A stretch of DNA of 64,000 bases, taken from positions 54,714-118,713 of the forward strand of contig NZ_DIVJ01000005.1 of assembly GCF_002428305.1 (NCBI RefSeq). The letters run 5' to 3'. Position numbers and translations under genes: made by a program. Position 1 is the stretch's first letter. Every line of letters starts with the position of its first letter. The stretch comes from Flavobacterium sp. UBA6135 (GTDB taxonomy: Bacteria; Bacteroidota; Bacteroidia; Flavobacteriales; Flavobacteriaceae). Below are positions 9,061 to 17,951 of this stretch, one piece after another. Under the pieces are notes generated by a model, which was given only the letters and a program-made list of their open reading frames with translations, had not been told where the DNA came from and made no database searches.

Positions 9061-9267
9061 ATGCCTATCATAGTAAACTTAGATGTAATGCTAGCCAAAC
9101 GCAAAATGCGTTCGAATGAATTGGCCGAAAAAATTGGCATCACAACAGCCAATCTTTCTATTTTAAAAACCGGAAAAGCGAAAGCTATCCGGTTTTCGAC
9201 ATTGGAATTGATTTGTGAAATTTTGGAATGTCAGCCGGGTGATATTATGGAATTTTTGAAGGAATAA
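9061..9267 (+). CDS. Small XRE-family transcriptional regulator
   Basis: This 68-residue protein is a single helix-turn-helix domain: the recognition region is ELAEKIGITTANLSIL and the C-terminus is LECQPGDIMEFLKE, as in YozG-like regulators. It is co-transcribed with the DUF2975 gene and probably regulates that pair. No separate sensor or toxin partner is visible. Confidence 0.85.
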   Translation: MPIIVNLDVMLAKRKMRSNELAEKIGITTANLSILKTGKAKAIRFSTLELICEILECQPGDIMEFLKE

Positions 9268-9295
9268 TGGTGTTATGAAAGCGGGAAATAGCTCA

Positions 9296-9326
9296 TAAAA
9301 AAAGTCACACATTGCTGTATGACTTT
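9296..9326 (-). terminator. Terminator of the atpD-atpC operon
   Basis: On the minus strand AAAGTCATACA / TGTGTGACTTT form an 11-bp stem with one G-T pair, followed by a run of T, about 25 bases after the atpC stop. Confidence 0.85.
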
Positions 9327-9349
9327 CTAATATTTTATAAAAATGTAGT

Positions 9350-9628
9350 TTAATCTACTAAAACAATTGCTTTATTGTTGTTCATTTCAAGCGTACCTGA
9401 ATTGATTGACAAACTATATGTAGTTCCTTGTTGACTGAATTTAGCCGCAACATCTTTAGAAAAGGTTACATTATTTCCTTCAAACCTAACGGTTCCTTTT
9501 CCTAAAGAAGAAACTATAGCAGCGTGATTGTTCAACATTTGAAATTCTCCATTAGTTCCCGGAACGGTAACTGAGATTACTTCGCCTTTGAATAAAACTG
9601 CCTCGGGTGATATTATTTCTAAAATCAT
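9350..9628 (-). CDS. atpC: F1Fo ATP synthase epsilon subunit (short form)
   Basis: The epsilon subunit sits on the central stalk of F1. The protein has the N-terminal beta-sandwich (LEIISPEAVLFKGEV..., GEFQMLNNHAAIVSSL). At 92 residues it lacks the C-terminal helical hairpin of the roughly 135-residue E. coli protein; this short form is usual in Bacteroidetes. It follows atpD on the same strand, and the other atp genes are not in the window. Confidence 0.93.
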   Translation of the reverse strand: MILEIISPEAVLFKGEVISVTVPGTNGEFQMLNNHAAIVSSLGKGTVRFEGNNVTFSKDVAAKFSQQGTTYSLSINSGTLEMNNNKAIVLVD

Positions 9629-9636
9629 ATTTATTA

Positions 9637-9664
9637 AGTTTTTAGTGGTCAGTTTTTAGTGGTC
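9637..9664. repeat. Perfect 14-bp tandem duplication between atpD and atpC
   Basis: AGTTTTTAGTGGTC at 9637-9650 is repeated without a gap at 9651-9664. It lies in the 71-base spacer of the atpDC operon. Purpose unknown; likely slippage or a piece of an intergenic repeat. Confidence 0.7.
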
Positions 9665-9699
9665 AGTCTGAAGACTGCTTACTAATTACTGCCAACTAT

Positions 9700-11211
9700 T
9701 TATGCTTCTGCTAACATTTTTTGTCCGGCTTCAATAGCATCTTCGATAGTACCTTTCAAGTTGAAAGCTGCTTCAGGAAGATGGTCTAATTCACCATCCA
9801 TAATCATGTTGAATCCTTTGATTGTTTCTTTAATATCTACCAATACTCCCGGGATACCTGTAAACTGTTCTGCAACGTGGAAAGGTTGCGATAAGAAACG
9901 TTGTACACGACGAGCACGAGATACTGATAATTTATCTTCTTCAGACAACTCTTCCATACCTAAGATGGCGATAATGTCTTGAAGTTGTTTGTATTTTTGA
10001 AGAATTTCTTTAACGCGTTGAGCACAGTTATAATGCTCATCTCCTAAAATATCTGCTGTCAAAATTCTTGACGTAGAATCCAATGGATCTACTGCAGGAT
10101 AAATACCTAGCTCGGCAATTTTACGAGACAATACCGTTGTTGCATCTAAGTGAGCAAACGTTGTTGCAGGAGCCGGATCGGTTAAGTCATCCGCAGGTAC
10201 GTAAACCGCTTGTACAGAAGTAATAGATCCCTTTTTGGTTGACGTAATACGCTCTTGCATGGCACCCATTTCTGTTGCCAATGTTGGTTGGTAACCTACC
10301 GCAGAAGGCATACGACCTAAAAGAGCCGAAACCTCAGAACCTGCTTGTGTAAAACGGAAGATGTTATCTACGAAGAAAAGTACATCTTTTCCTTGGTCTG
10401 AACCTGCACCATCACGGAAATATTCTGCAATAGAAAGTCCTGATAACGCCACACGAGCACGAGCTCCCGGTGGTTCGTTCATTTGTCCGAATACGAAAGT
10501 AGCTTTAGACTCTCTCATTCCCGGTTTATCTACTTTAGATAAATCCCATCCTCCATTTTCCATAGAGTGCATGAAATCTTCTCCATATTTTATAATTCCT
10601 GATTCCAACATCTCACGAAGTAAATCGTTTCCTTCACGTGTTCTTTCTCCTACTCCTGCGAATACAGAAAGTCCACCGTGACCTTTTGCGATGTTGTTAA
10701 TCAACTCTTGGATCAATACGGTTTTACCTACACCGGCACCACCAAACAATCCAATTTTACCACCTTTTGCATAAGGTTCGATAAGGTCGATTACTTTAAT
10801 ACCTGTAAATAAAACTTCTGTTGAAGTTGATAATTGGTCAAATTTTGGAGCCGGTCTGTGGATTGATATTCCATCAACACCTGCTTTAGGCAAATCACCT
10901 AAACCATCAATGGCATCACCAATTACATTAAAAAGTCTTCCGTAAACATCCGGACCAATTGGCATTTGAATTGGAGCACCTGTAGCTACCACTTCTGTTC
11001 CTCTGCTTAAACCGTCTGTAGAGTCCATTGAGATGGTTCTAACAGTGTCTTCACCAATGTGAGATTGTACTTCAAGAACTAACTTGGTACCATCTTGTTT
11101 AGTGATTTCAACAGAATCATAAATTTTTGGCAATTCGGCATCCTTAGAGTTAAACACTACATCTACTACCGGACCGATGATTTGGGAAACTTTTCCTATT
11201 ACTTTTGACAT
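9700..11211 (-). CDS. atpD: F1Fo ATP synthase beta subunit
   Basis: This is the catalytic nucleotide-binding subunit of F1. The 503-residue protein has the Walker A loop GGAGVGKT near residue 157, the catalytic Glu segment GERTREGND, the ALSGLSIAEYFRD segment and the DELSEED-type segment (MEELSEEDKL) near the C-terminus. It is the first gene of a two-gene atpD-atpC operon with a well-formed promoter upstream and a terminator after atpC. Confidence 0.97.
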   Translation of the reverse strand: MSKVIGKVSQIIGPVVDVVFNSKDAELPKIYDSVEITKQDGTKLVLEVQSHIGEDTVRTISMDSTDGLSRGTEVVATGAPIQMPIGPDVYGRLFNVIGDAIDGLGDLPKAGVDGISIHRPAPKFDQLSTSTEVLFTGIKVIDLIEPYAKGGKIGLFGGAGVGKTVLIQELINNIAKGHGGLSVFAGVGERTREGNDLLREMLESGIIKYGEDFMHSMENGGWDLSKVDKPGMRESKATFVFGQMNEPPGARARVALSGLSIAEYFRDGAGSDQGKDVLFFVDNIFRFTQAGSEVSALLGRMPSAVGYQPTLATEMGAMQERITSTKKGSITSVQAVYVPADDLTDPAPATTFAHLDATTVLSRKIAELGIYPAVDPLDSTSRILTADILGDEHYNCAQRVKEILQKYKQLQDIIAILGMEELSEEDKLSVSRARRVQRFLSQPFHVAEQFTGIPGVLVDIKETIKGFNMIMDGELDHLPEAAFNLKGTIEDAIEAGQKMLAEA

Positions 11212-11272
11212 TGCTTATGTATTTATTTAATAGCTATTTATGTTTATGGTAAACACCTCTTTTTTCAGAGTG

Positions 11273-11302
11273 CAAAGATAATTTTTAAAAATATAAAATC
11301 AA
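11273..11302 (-). promoter_or_regulatory. Promoter of atpD-atpC
   Basis: On the minus strand TTG (11302-11300), 19 bases, then TATCTTTG (11280-11273) is an excellent match to the Bacteroidetes TTG / TAnnTTTG promoter. The leader to the atpD ATG is about 60 bases. Confidence 0.8.
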
Positions 11303-11385
11303 TAGTAAATGCGTGTTTTTTTTAGGTTTTTTTGAATTATTCTAATCATAGACTCCTAACGCTTAAACAAAGTACATAAAAACAA

Positions 11386-11412
11386 AAAACCACCTTGATT
11401 AGAGGTGGTTTA
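11386..11412 (-). terminator. Terminator of the receptor-SGNH lipoprotein operon
   Basis: On the minus strand AAACCACCT / AGGTGGTTT form a stem followed by T-rich sequence, shortly after the SGNH gene. Confidence 0.8.
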
Positions 11413-11428
11413 AAATGGATTTTTTAAA

Positions 11429-12967
11429 TTAATTTAAAATAGGAGGGTAATGAATTTGAAAATCTTTCATTTTATTCATTCGAAGCGTAGATCCATAGGT
11501 AGCATTAATTGCTTCCGTAAATTTGTTTGCAATATAGGCATTTCCACGAGCCGTAATGTGGATTCCGTCCAAGGAGAAAGCTCCTCCCGAAACAAATGCA
11601 TTCGTCATGTGAAAGTTATCAAAACGAATTCCTGTAGTAGATAATTGAGTTAATATTGCAAAGGCATCAACAAAAGCCAAATTAGCCCCCTCTGCTGCAT
11701 TTTTAATTATTGTATTGAAAGTAGCAGTGGCGGCAGCCAAATCTGCCTGTTCACTTGGCAACAACACCCATTTGTCTTCTAATGGAAAAGTTACACCATT
11801 AATTGAAAGCTGTCCTGCTGTAGCAGCCGGCACACCCATACCTACTAAGGTTGTAAATCTAGCCGTATTGAGTTGACCAATGATATTTGAAGAAGGCAAT
11901 ACAAATAAATCTTGATTTGTGGCTTGTCTACATTGTCCAAATTGACTGCCAAACAGAGCGGCAGTAACCGGATCTAAACCACCTCCTTGAAGAACGGCTG
12001 TAAGTTGAGCGGAAATATTTAATAACGATTCGTCATGGATCACCACGGGGCTATTGGAATTTGTGTTAAATTGAATAGAACGCTCAGGTACTCCTAAAAA
12101 TGCAAAAGCCTGATTTAATTGAGCAAAAGTTGCATTCAATGTCGGTATCATTGGTCCGAATGATGGATTAGAAGGACTTAGAGGATTAAAAGGCACCACT
12201 TTAAAATGAGGAATAGTTTTTACATCTGGTATATTAGCTACAACACCTTTAGCACCAGCTGAAGTTAAAGTGGTAATTAATGTATTTATAGCAAAAGTAA
12301 AAGTAGCTTCATCAGTAATTGGATTTGTTCCATCGCCACCTGATAGAGCATAACCTAACACATCATTATTCCCAATCCACAACGAAAAGAAGGTCGGATT
12401 TTGAGCCATAGCATCAGCTAAAACTGAGGTTCCCGGAGCGGATGCCATTCTAACAAAATAAGGATTTGCAGCTGCCGGTAGATTTGCGGGATTTCCATAA
12501 CCCGGAGCTAATAAGTGAAAACTCTTGGCTCCCGGAACACCTAAATTATTAAAAGGCCCACTAACAACATTAAACGTTTCGGTTGAAGGGGTACCCCCAG
12601 GTAAAGGAATTGGAGCGGCACCGTTAAATATTAATCTGGGACCGAAAGATGCATTAGGCATGCCTCCAAAAAGCAAACCTCCTACGTTATCATTCATAAA
12701 TGGAATCCTAAATTCTCCGCCACCGGCCAACTCAAATTGATCGGCGAGTAGTTTAGCATAACTGTTTTCTTGACTTTTAATGAATAAAGCTCCATCGCTA
12801 AATCCCGCCGTTAATGAATTTCCCAAAGCAACATATTTTGAAAAATCGGCACTTCCTGCAGTTACTGGTGGTTCTTCAGGTAAAATACCCGAAATATCTT
12901 CTTCATCTGAATTACAAGCTACAAACCCTAAGGAAACTAATAGTAGCAATTTGAAATTTTTTATCAT
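11429..12967 (-). CDS. SGNH/GDSL-type hydrolase lipoprotein
   Basis: A lipoprotein signal (MIKNFKLLLLVSLGFVAC) places it in the cell envelope. The catalytic blocks of SGNH hydrolases are present: block I has GNSL in place of GDSL with the Ser nucleophile kept (KYVALGNSLTAG), block III is IGNNDVLG, and block V is DGIHIT, giving Asp and His. The 512-residue length with large Gly/Pro/Asn-rich inserts is greater than for simple esterases. It begins 31 bases after the TonB-dependent receptor gene on the same strand, so the two are likely an operon: the lipoprotein may free an acyl or acetyl group from a substrate taken up by the receptor. The substrate cannot be read from sequence. Confidence 0.85.
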   Translation of the reverse strand: MIKNFKLLLLVSLGFVACNSDEEDISGILPEEPPVTAGSADFSKYVALGNSLTAGFSDGALFIKSQENSYAKLLADQFELAGGGEFRIPFMNDNVGGLLFGGMPNASFGPRLIFNGAAPIPLPGGTPSTETFNVVSGPFNNLGVPGAKSFHLLAPGYGNPANLPAAANPYFVRMASAPGTSVLADAMAQNPTFFSLWIGNNDVLGYALSGGDGTNPITDEATFTFAINTLITTLTSAGAKGVVANIPDVKTIPHFKVVPFNPLSPSNPSFGPMIPTLNATFAQLNQAFAFLGVPERSIQFNTNSNSPVVIHDESLLNISAQLTAVLQGGGLDPVTAALFGSQFGQCRQATNQDLFVLPSSNIIGQLNTARFTTLVGMGVPAATAGQLSINGVTFPLEDKWVLLPSEQADLAAATATFNTIIKNAAEGANLAFVDAFAILTQLSTTGIRFDNFHMTNAFVSGGAFSLDGIHITARGNAYIANKFTEAINATYGSTLRMNKMKDFQIHYPPILN

Positions 12968-12998
12968 GGTTTCTTACTTTTTTAAAATTAAATACTTC

Positions 12999-15803
12999 TT
13001 ATGGATTAATTGTCCATCCAATTAAATACTGTTGCCCAATTCTACCGGCACCAACAACTTGAAGATAATCATTACCTCCAATATTGGCTCCACTAAGTTT
13101 GAAAACTGATTTAATGGTAGGTACAGCATAGGTAATTTGTGCATCAAACACAGTTACTGCAGGTATCAAGCCATCTGCAAATGAAGATTGCCACAAATAT
13201 TCATCACTCCATCTTGCATTCACTCCAAAACCAAAGTTTTTAAATAGCTCCGTATTGCTTAAAGATGCTTTTACTCTGTGTTTAGGTGTATTGAAACCGG
13301 CAATAAATGAAGGATCTTTTGATTGATCAAACTCAAACTGAGCATGGTTATAATTCACCCCTACTTCATAATTACCAAATACTTTTTTAGATAGTCCTAC
13401 ACCAAATCCAAGTGAATTCACAGTTTCTGTTGTATTGGTGTATACTTGATATACTCTACGGTCACCATTAGCTAAGGCCTGTAATGATTGTTGTACTTCC
13501 GGATCAGTAAAATCGGTACCAACGGTTCCATAGTAAGGCTTAATAACACGAGATGTACTCATGAAATCATCATAAATGTTATAATAAGCATTCAAATCAA
13601 CAGAAAGTCCATTTTCTAAAACCGATTTATAACCCACTTCGAAAGCTTTTACAAATTCCGGTTTAACTAAAGCGATATTGGCCACTTCCAAAACCCCTGG
13701 ATTTTGAGTAGCAGCAAAAAGTGCTGCAGAGGAAGCTGTATATAAATTATTGTTATAAGCATCTGCTCCGGTAAAAGTCACTGTTGGACCAACACCCGGA
13801 AATGTTTGACCTTGAGCACTAACGTTTAAGGTTTCAACATAGCGAGATAAATTGTCAGGTGTTGAGCCAATTAAAGCAAATGGTCCTAAATCTAAACCAA
13901 TATATTGATCTTGTGTTGTCGGATTTCTAAAACCGGTTTGAAAGGAAGCTCTAAAATTATGATTTTTAAGTTCCCCTGCTGAATAAACCAAAGAAACTCT
14001 TGGTGAAAACTGTCCATCAAAATTTTGAGATTTGTCATAACGAATAGATCCTGTAAATTTTAGGCGTTCCTCTGCTAAGAACTTCTTTTGAAGTTGTGTA
14101 TAGGCTCCATATTCTTTATATCTGATTGGCCCGTCGTAATCCGTAAAAATAGTTCCATCGGAATTTAATTCATACATTCTATAAGAACCTCCTACTTGAA
14201 TTTCGGCAAAATTTATAATTTCTTTAAAATTGTAATTTAAATCGGAATGATAAATTATGGATTCATCTTTAAATTTTGCTCCTGTTCTTAAATCCGGATC
14301 TGCGGTTACAGCCTCCAACGCATTTTGGAATTCAGGAGTACCGGGCATAAATCTTGATGGAGAAGTAGATGGTGTTAAAATTCCTGTTAAAGCAGCTGGC
14401 ACTTGGTTGTAGTCAGCAAAATTTCTAGCAATGCCGGATGCTGTAGTGGCATCTGCTCCTAAAAATATACTTGAATTTAAATAAGCAGTTGCATAATTTG
14501 TAAACCACTCTTGATCTGATTTCCAAGATCTGTTCACATTCCATGCGGCAAAACGCATGTCATAAGAATCACCAGCGTCTTCTGTGGTAATATAACCACG
14601 AACAAAGAAATTTCTATTTTTGATTTCTAATTTACTTTGTTGCATTCTAAAGTTTTCTAAACGATAGCGATTTGCTCCTTGGTAAACTGTATTTCCCAAA
14701 CCAATTTTGTGGGTTGCAATAATCTCAAAATCATCATCCCAAGGTTTGATATGAATCGAAGCATCAAATTTTACATTTTCCAATTTATTATCGTTTAAAT
14801 CTTGCTCTGCATAACCTGTTCTGGAAACTTGTCCCACGTTTGGTATAAACGTAGTAACCTCATCTCCATATATATTCAATCCATCATAATTTTGGTTGTT
14901 TGCATGACCAATAGTTCCGCCTGAAACACTTCTTTCATCAGCAGGAATCCATTCTGTTGCTCTTAGGTAAGTAAAATTAACTTTTGCAGCAAAATGTTTT
15001 GTGAAAGCATGAGCTGCTCTAATTCCAAAATCCCAATAATCATTATCGCCGGCAATTTTTTGAGACGTTTGTCCATATTTTGAATAAAAGCTTATTCCTT
15101 GATGTGTGAAAGGGCTTTTACTATTCATAAATAAAATACCATTGAAGGCATTAGCCCCATAAAGAGCCGATGAGGCTCCGGGTAATAATTCAACGCTTTG
15201 AACGTCTAGTTCAGAAAGTCCTATAAGGTTTCCTAATACAAAGTTCAACATCGGAGAAGAGTTATCCATTCCGTCAACCAATTGCATAAAACGTGTATTA
15301 GCAACAGTTGCAAACCCTCTAGTATTTATTGATTTAAAGTTTAAACTACTAGTGTTAAAATGCACCTCTTTTAAATTTTCTAAACCATCATAATACGTTG
15401 CAGATGTTGTGTTTTTAATTTCCTGCAAAGTCATTCTTTCAATGGTTACAGGAGATTCCAGAATTCGCTCCGGTGTTCGAGAAGCAGACACCACAATCTC
15501 GTTTAATCGGGTTTCTTCTTCACTAAGTTTAACAGTCACTTTTTGAGAACTGCTGGTAATGTTTACTTTTTGAGAAGCAAATCCAATACTTGATATCTCT
15601 ATGACATAAGGTGGATTTTTTTGGGTTGACAAAGTAAAGTTACCATCAAAATCGGTAACTGTTCCTATGGCTTCGCCAACAATTTTAATACTTGCTCCAG
15701 GAATGGGTTGATTGGTTGCATCAACAACAGATCCTGAAATCGTACTTTGTGCAAATGAGACGCCACAAATAAACAATGACAGAATAAATAAATACACTTT
15801 CAT
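12999..15803 (-). CDS. TonB-dependent outer-membrane receptor
   Basis: The 934-residue protein has a signal peptide (MKVYLFILSLFICGVSFAQ), a carboxypeptidase-regulatory-like beta-sandwich (about 20-105: GSVVDATNQPIPGASI), a TonB-box/plug region (EIVVSASRTPERI onward, with LLPGASSALYGANAFNG), and a C-terminal beta-barrel. It imports a substrate across the outer membrane using TonB energy. The partner downstream is an SGNH lipoprotein and not a SusD protein, so this is not a classical polysaccharide-utilisation pair. Ligand unknown. Confidence 0.92.
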   Translation of the reverse strand: MKVYLFILSLFICGVSFAQSTISGSVVDATNQPIPGASIKIVGEAIGTVTDFDGNFTLSTQKNPPYVIEISSIGFASQKVNITSSSQKVTVKLSEEETRLNEIVVSASRTPERILESPVTIERMTLQEIKNTTSATYYDGLENLKEVHFNTSSLNFKSINTRGFATVANTRFMQLVDGMDNSSPMLNFVLGNLIGLSELDVQSVELLPGASSALYGANAFNGILFMNSKSPFTHQGISFYSKYGQTSQKIAGDNDYWDFGIRAAHAFTKHFAAKVNFTYLRATEWIPADERSVSGGTIGHANNQNYDGLNIYGDEVTTFIPNVGQVSRTGYAEQDLNDNKLENVKFDASIHIKPWDDDFEIIATHKIGLGNTVYQGANRYRLENFRMQQSKLEIKNRNFFVRGYITTEDAGDSYDMRFAAWNVNRSWKSDQEWFTNYATAYLNSSIFLGADATTASGIARNFADYNQVPAALTGILTPSTSPSRFMPGTPEFQNALEAVTADPDLRTGAKFKDESIIYHSDLNYNFKEIINFAEIQVGGSYRMYELNSDGTIFTDYDGPIRYKEYGAYTQLQKKFLAEERLKFTGSIRYDKSQNFDGQFSPRVSLVYSAGELKNHNFRASFQTGFRNPTTQDQYIGLDLGPFALIGSTPDNLSRYVETLNVSAQGQTFPGVGPTVTFTGADAYNNNLYTASSAALFAATQNPGVLEVANIALVKPEFVKAFEVGYKSVLENGLSVDLNAYYNIYDDFMSTSRVIKPYYGTVGTDFTDPEVQQSLQALANGDRRVYQVYTNTTETVNSLGFGVGLSKKVFGNYEVGVNYNHAQFEFDQSKDPSFIAGFNTPKHRVKASLSNTELFKNFGFGVNARWSDEYLWQSSFADGLIPAVTVFDAQITYAVPTIKSVFKLSGANIGGNDYLQVVGAGRIGQQYLIGWTINP

Positions 15804-15831
15804 AAGGTTAGAATTTTGTTAGTTTAAGTTA

Positions 15832-15858
15832 CCAAAGTACAAATTATTTTGATATCAA
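15832..15858 (-). promoter_or_regulatory. Likely promoter of the TonB-dependent receptor gene
   Basis: On the minus strand TTG (15858-15856), 16 bases, then TACTTTGG (15839-15832) is close to TTG / TAnnTTTG, 29 bases before the start codon. The spacing is one or two bases short. The rest of the 294-base gap up to glmS holds only the glmS terminator and AT-rich sequence. Confidence 0.4.
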
Positions 15859-16043
15859 TAAAAAATCGGCTGATTTTTACAACATTTAACACCAATATAG
15901 TGTTGATTTTATGATTTTCGCAACGGTTAATTTTGTGAAATCTTTAACCTTTTTGATAAAAAACCTAAAAATAGTATGCGTTCATACTATTTTTTAAAAA
16001 TAAATTACATAAAAAATAAAAATTAAGGGATTCTATAAAAAAA

Positions 16044-16078
16044 TATAAAGGGCGAGATAAATATCCCGCCCTTTTGTA
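16044..16078 (-). terminator. Terminator of glmS
   Basis: AAAGGGCG / CGCCCTTT arms, with an inner GATA/TATC pairing, form a strong hairpin with T/A runs on both sides, just after the glmS stop. Confidence 0.8.
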
Positions 16079-16097
16079 ATTTTATAATGAAAAACTG

Positions 16098-17945
16098 TTA
16101 TTCTACAGTAACCGATTTTGCCAAATTTCTTGGTTGATCTACATTACATCCCCTTAAGACAGCTATGTGATACGACAACAATTGAAGTGGAATGGTTGTC
16201 AAAAGTGGTGATAAAGCATCCGATGTCTCCGGAATTTCAATTATATAATCTGCTAATGCCTTCACTTGCGTATCACCTTTTGTAACAACAGCAATTATTT
16301 TTCCGCTTCTGGATTTTATTTCTTGTATATTACTTACCACTTTATCATAGTGGCCTTGCTTTGGTGCAATAACAATAACCGGCATGTGTTCATCAATCAA
16401 AGCAATTGGACCATGTTTCATTTCTGCAGCAGGATATCCCTCAGCATGAATATACGATATTTCTTTTAGTTTTAAAGCCCCTTCTAATGCTACCGGAAAA
16501 TTATATCCTCTTCCCAAATAAAGACTGTTATTGCTATCCTTTATTAATTTGGCTATCTTTTCAACTTCTGTATTGGTCAATAAAGCTTCTTGTACTTTTT
16601 CCGGAATTAATTCTAATTCATTTAAATATCTGAAAAAATCAGATTTAGAAAGCGTTCCTTTGGCTTTTGCCAATCGTAAAGCTATTAGAGTAAGAACTGT
16701 TATTTGTGTTGTAAATGCCTTTGTTGATGCCACTCCAATTTCTGGACCTGCATGGGTATAAGCACCGGCGTGTGTTTCTCTTGAAATAGAAGAACCCACT
16801 ACATTACATACTCCAAAAACAAAAGCTCCTCTTTCTTTGGCTAATTTTATGGCCGCCAAAGTGTCAGCTGTTTCACCGGATTGCGATATAGCAATAACAA
16901 CATCGTTAGAATTTACAATTGGATTTCTATATCTGAATTCCGAAGCATATTCAACCTCAACAGGAATTCTTGTAAACTCTTCAATAACATATTCAGCTAC
17001 TAATCCGGCATGCCATGAAGTACCACAAGCAATAATTATAATTCTGTCTGCTTGAAGAAATTTTTCAATGTTATCTTCAATTCCGGCCATTTTAATTATT
17101 CCGGTGGTTGCAGAGAGTCTTCCTCTGTAGGTATCTTTAATTACATTTGGTTGCTCATAAATTTCTTTAAGCATAAAATGCTCATAACCCCCTTTTTCAA
17201 TTTGTTCCAAGTTCATTTTCAACTCTTGAACATACGGGTCAACCAAAGTATCATCTTTTATTTTTCGTACTTTAATGGGTTTGTGTAACCGAACGATTGC
17301 CATTTCTTCATCTTCTAAATAAATTGCATTCGTGGTATATTCAATAAAAGGCGAGGCATCTGATGCAATAAAAAACTCATTTTCACCAATACCAATAGCC
17401 AACGGACTTCCTAATCTCGCAACAACAATTTCATCTGGTTTTTCGACATCAAATACGGCAATCGCATAAGCTCCCACTACTTGGTTTAAAGCTATTTGAA
17501 CTGCTTTACCTAATTTTACTTTCTCTTGCTTTTGAACATCTTCAATCAAATTTACTAATACTTCTGTGTCTGTATCTGAATGAAAAACATAACCTCTCTT
17601 TAATAATTCTTTTTTTAGAGGTTCATAATTTTCAATTATACCATTATGAATGATAGCAAGCTTACCTGAATTAGAAAGATGTGGATGTGAGTTTACATCA
17701 TTTGGCACACCATGAGTGGCCCAACGAGTGTGACCCATTCCAATGGAACCATAGATGTTATTTTCAGAAGCTGCTTTGGCTTCTAAATCTGTTACTTTCC
17801 CTTTTGTTTTAGATACTTTTAAATTTTTACCATCATGCAGCATTATTCCTGCACTATCATAGCCTCTGTATTCTAATCGTTTTAATCCCTTAATAACAAT
17901 AGAATAAGCGTCTCTTTTACCTATATAGCCTACAATTCCACACAT
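16098..17945 (-). CDS. glmS: Glutamine--fructose-6-phosphate aminotransferase (isomerizing)
   Basis: GlmS makes glucosamine-6-phosphate from fructose-6-phosphate and glutamine, the entry to peptidoglycan and LPS amino sugars. The 615-residue protein starts MCGIVGYIG, so Cys2 becomes the N-terminal nucleophile of the glutaminase domain. Two SIS sugar-isomerase domains follow (IIIACGTSWHAG; ISQSGETADT; LYLGRGYNFPVALEGALKLKE), and the C-terminus is DQPRNLAKSVTVE, as in the family. It starts six bases after the DUF4270 gene, so they are co-transcribed. Confidence 0.97.
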   Translation of the reverse strand: MCGIVGYIGKRDAYSIVIKGLKRLEYRGYDSAGIMLHDGKNLKVSKTKGKVTDLEAKAASENNIYGSIGMGHTRWATHGVPNDVNSHPHLSNSGKLAIIHNGIIENYEPLKKELLKRGYVFHSDTDTEVLVNLIEDVQKQEKVKLGKAVQIALNQVVGAYAIAVFDVEKPDEIVVARLGSPLAIGIGENEFFIASDASPFIEYTTNAIYLEDEEMAIVRLHKPIKVRKIKDDTLVDPYVQELKMNLEQIEKGGYEHFMLKEIYEQPNVIKDTYRGRLSATTGIIKMAGIEDNIEKFLQADRIIIIACGTSWHAGLVAEYVIEEFTRIPVEVEYASEFRYRNPIVNSNDVVIAISQSGETADTLAAIKLAKERGAFVFGVCNVVGSSISRETHAGAYTHAGPEIGVASTKAFTTQITVLTLIALRLAKAKGTLSKSDFFRYLNELELIPEKVQEALLTNTEVEKIAKLIKDSNNSLYLGRGYNFPVALEGALKLKEISYIHAEGYPAAEMKHGPIALIDEHMPVIVIAPKQGHYDKVVSNIQEIKSRSGKIIAVVTKGDTQVKALADYIIEIPETSDALSPLLTTIPLQLLSYHIAVLRGCNVDQPRNLAKSVTVE

Positions 17946-17951
17946 ACTCTA

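Noticed and set aside
12999..15803. SusC of a polysaccharide-utilisation locus
   Set aside because: No SusD-like lipoprotein and no glycoside hydrolase genes are adjacent; the partner is an SGNH hydrolase.
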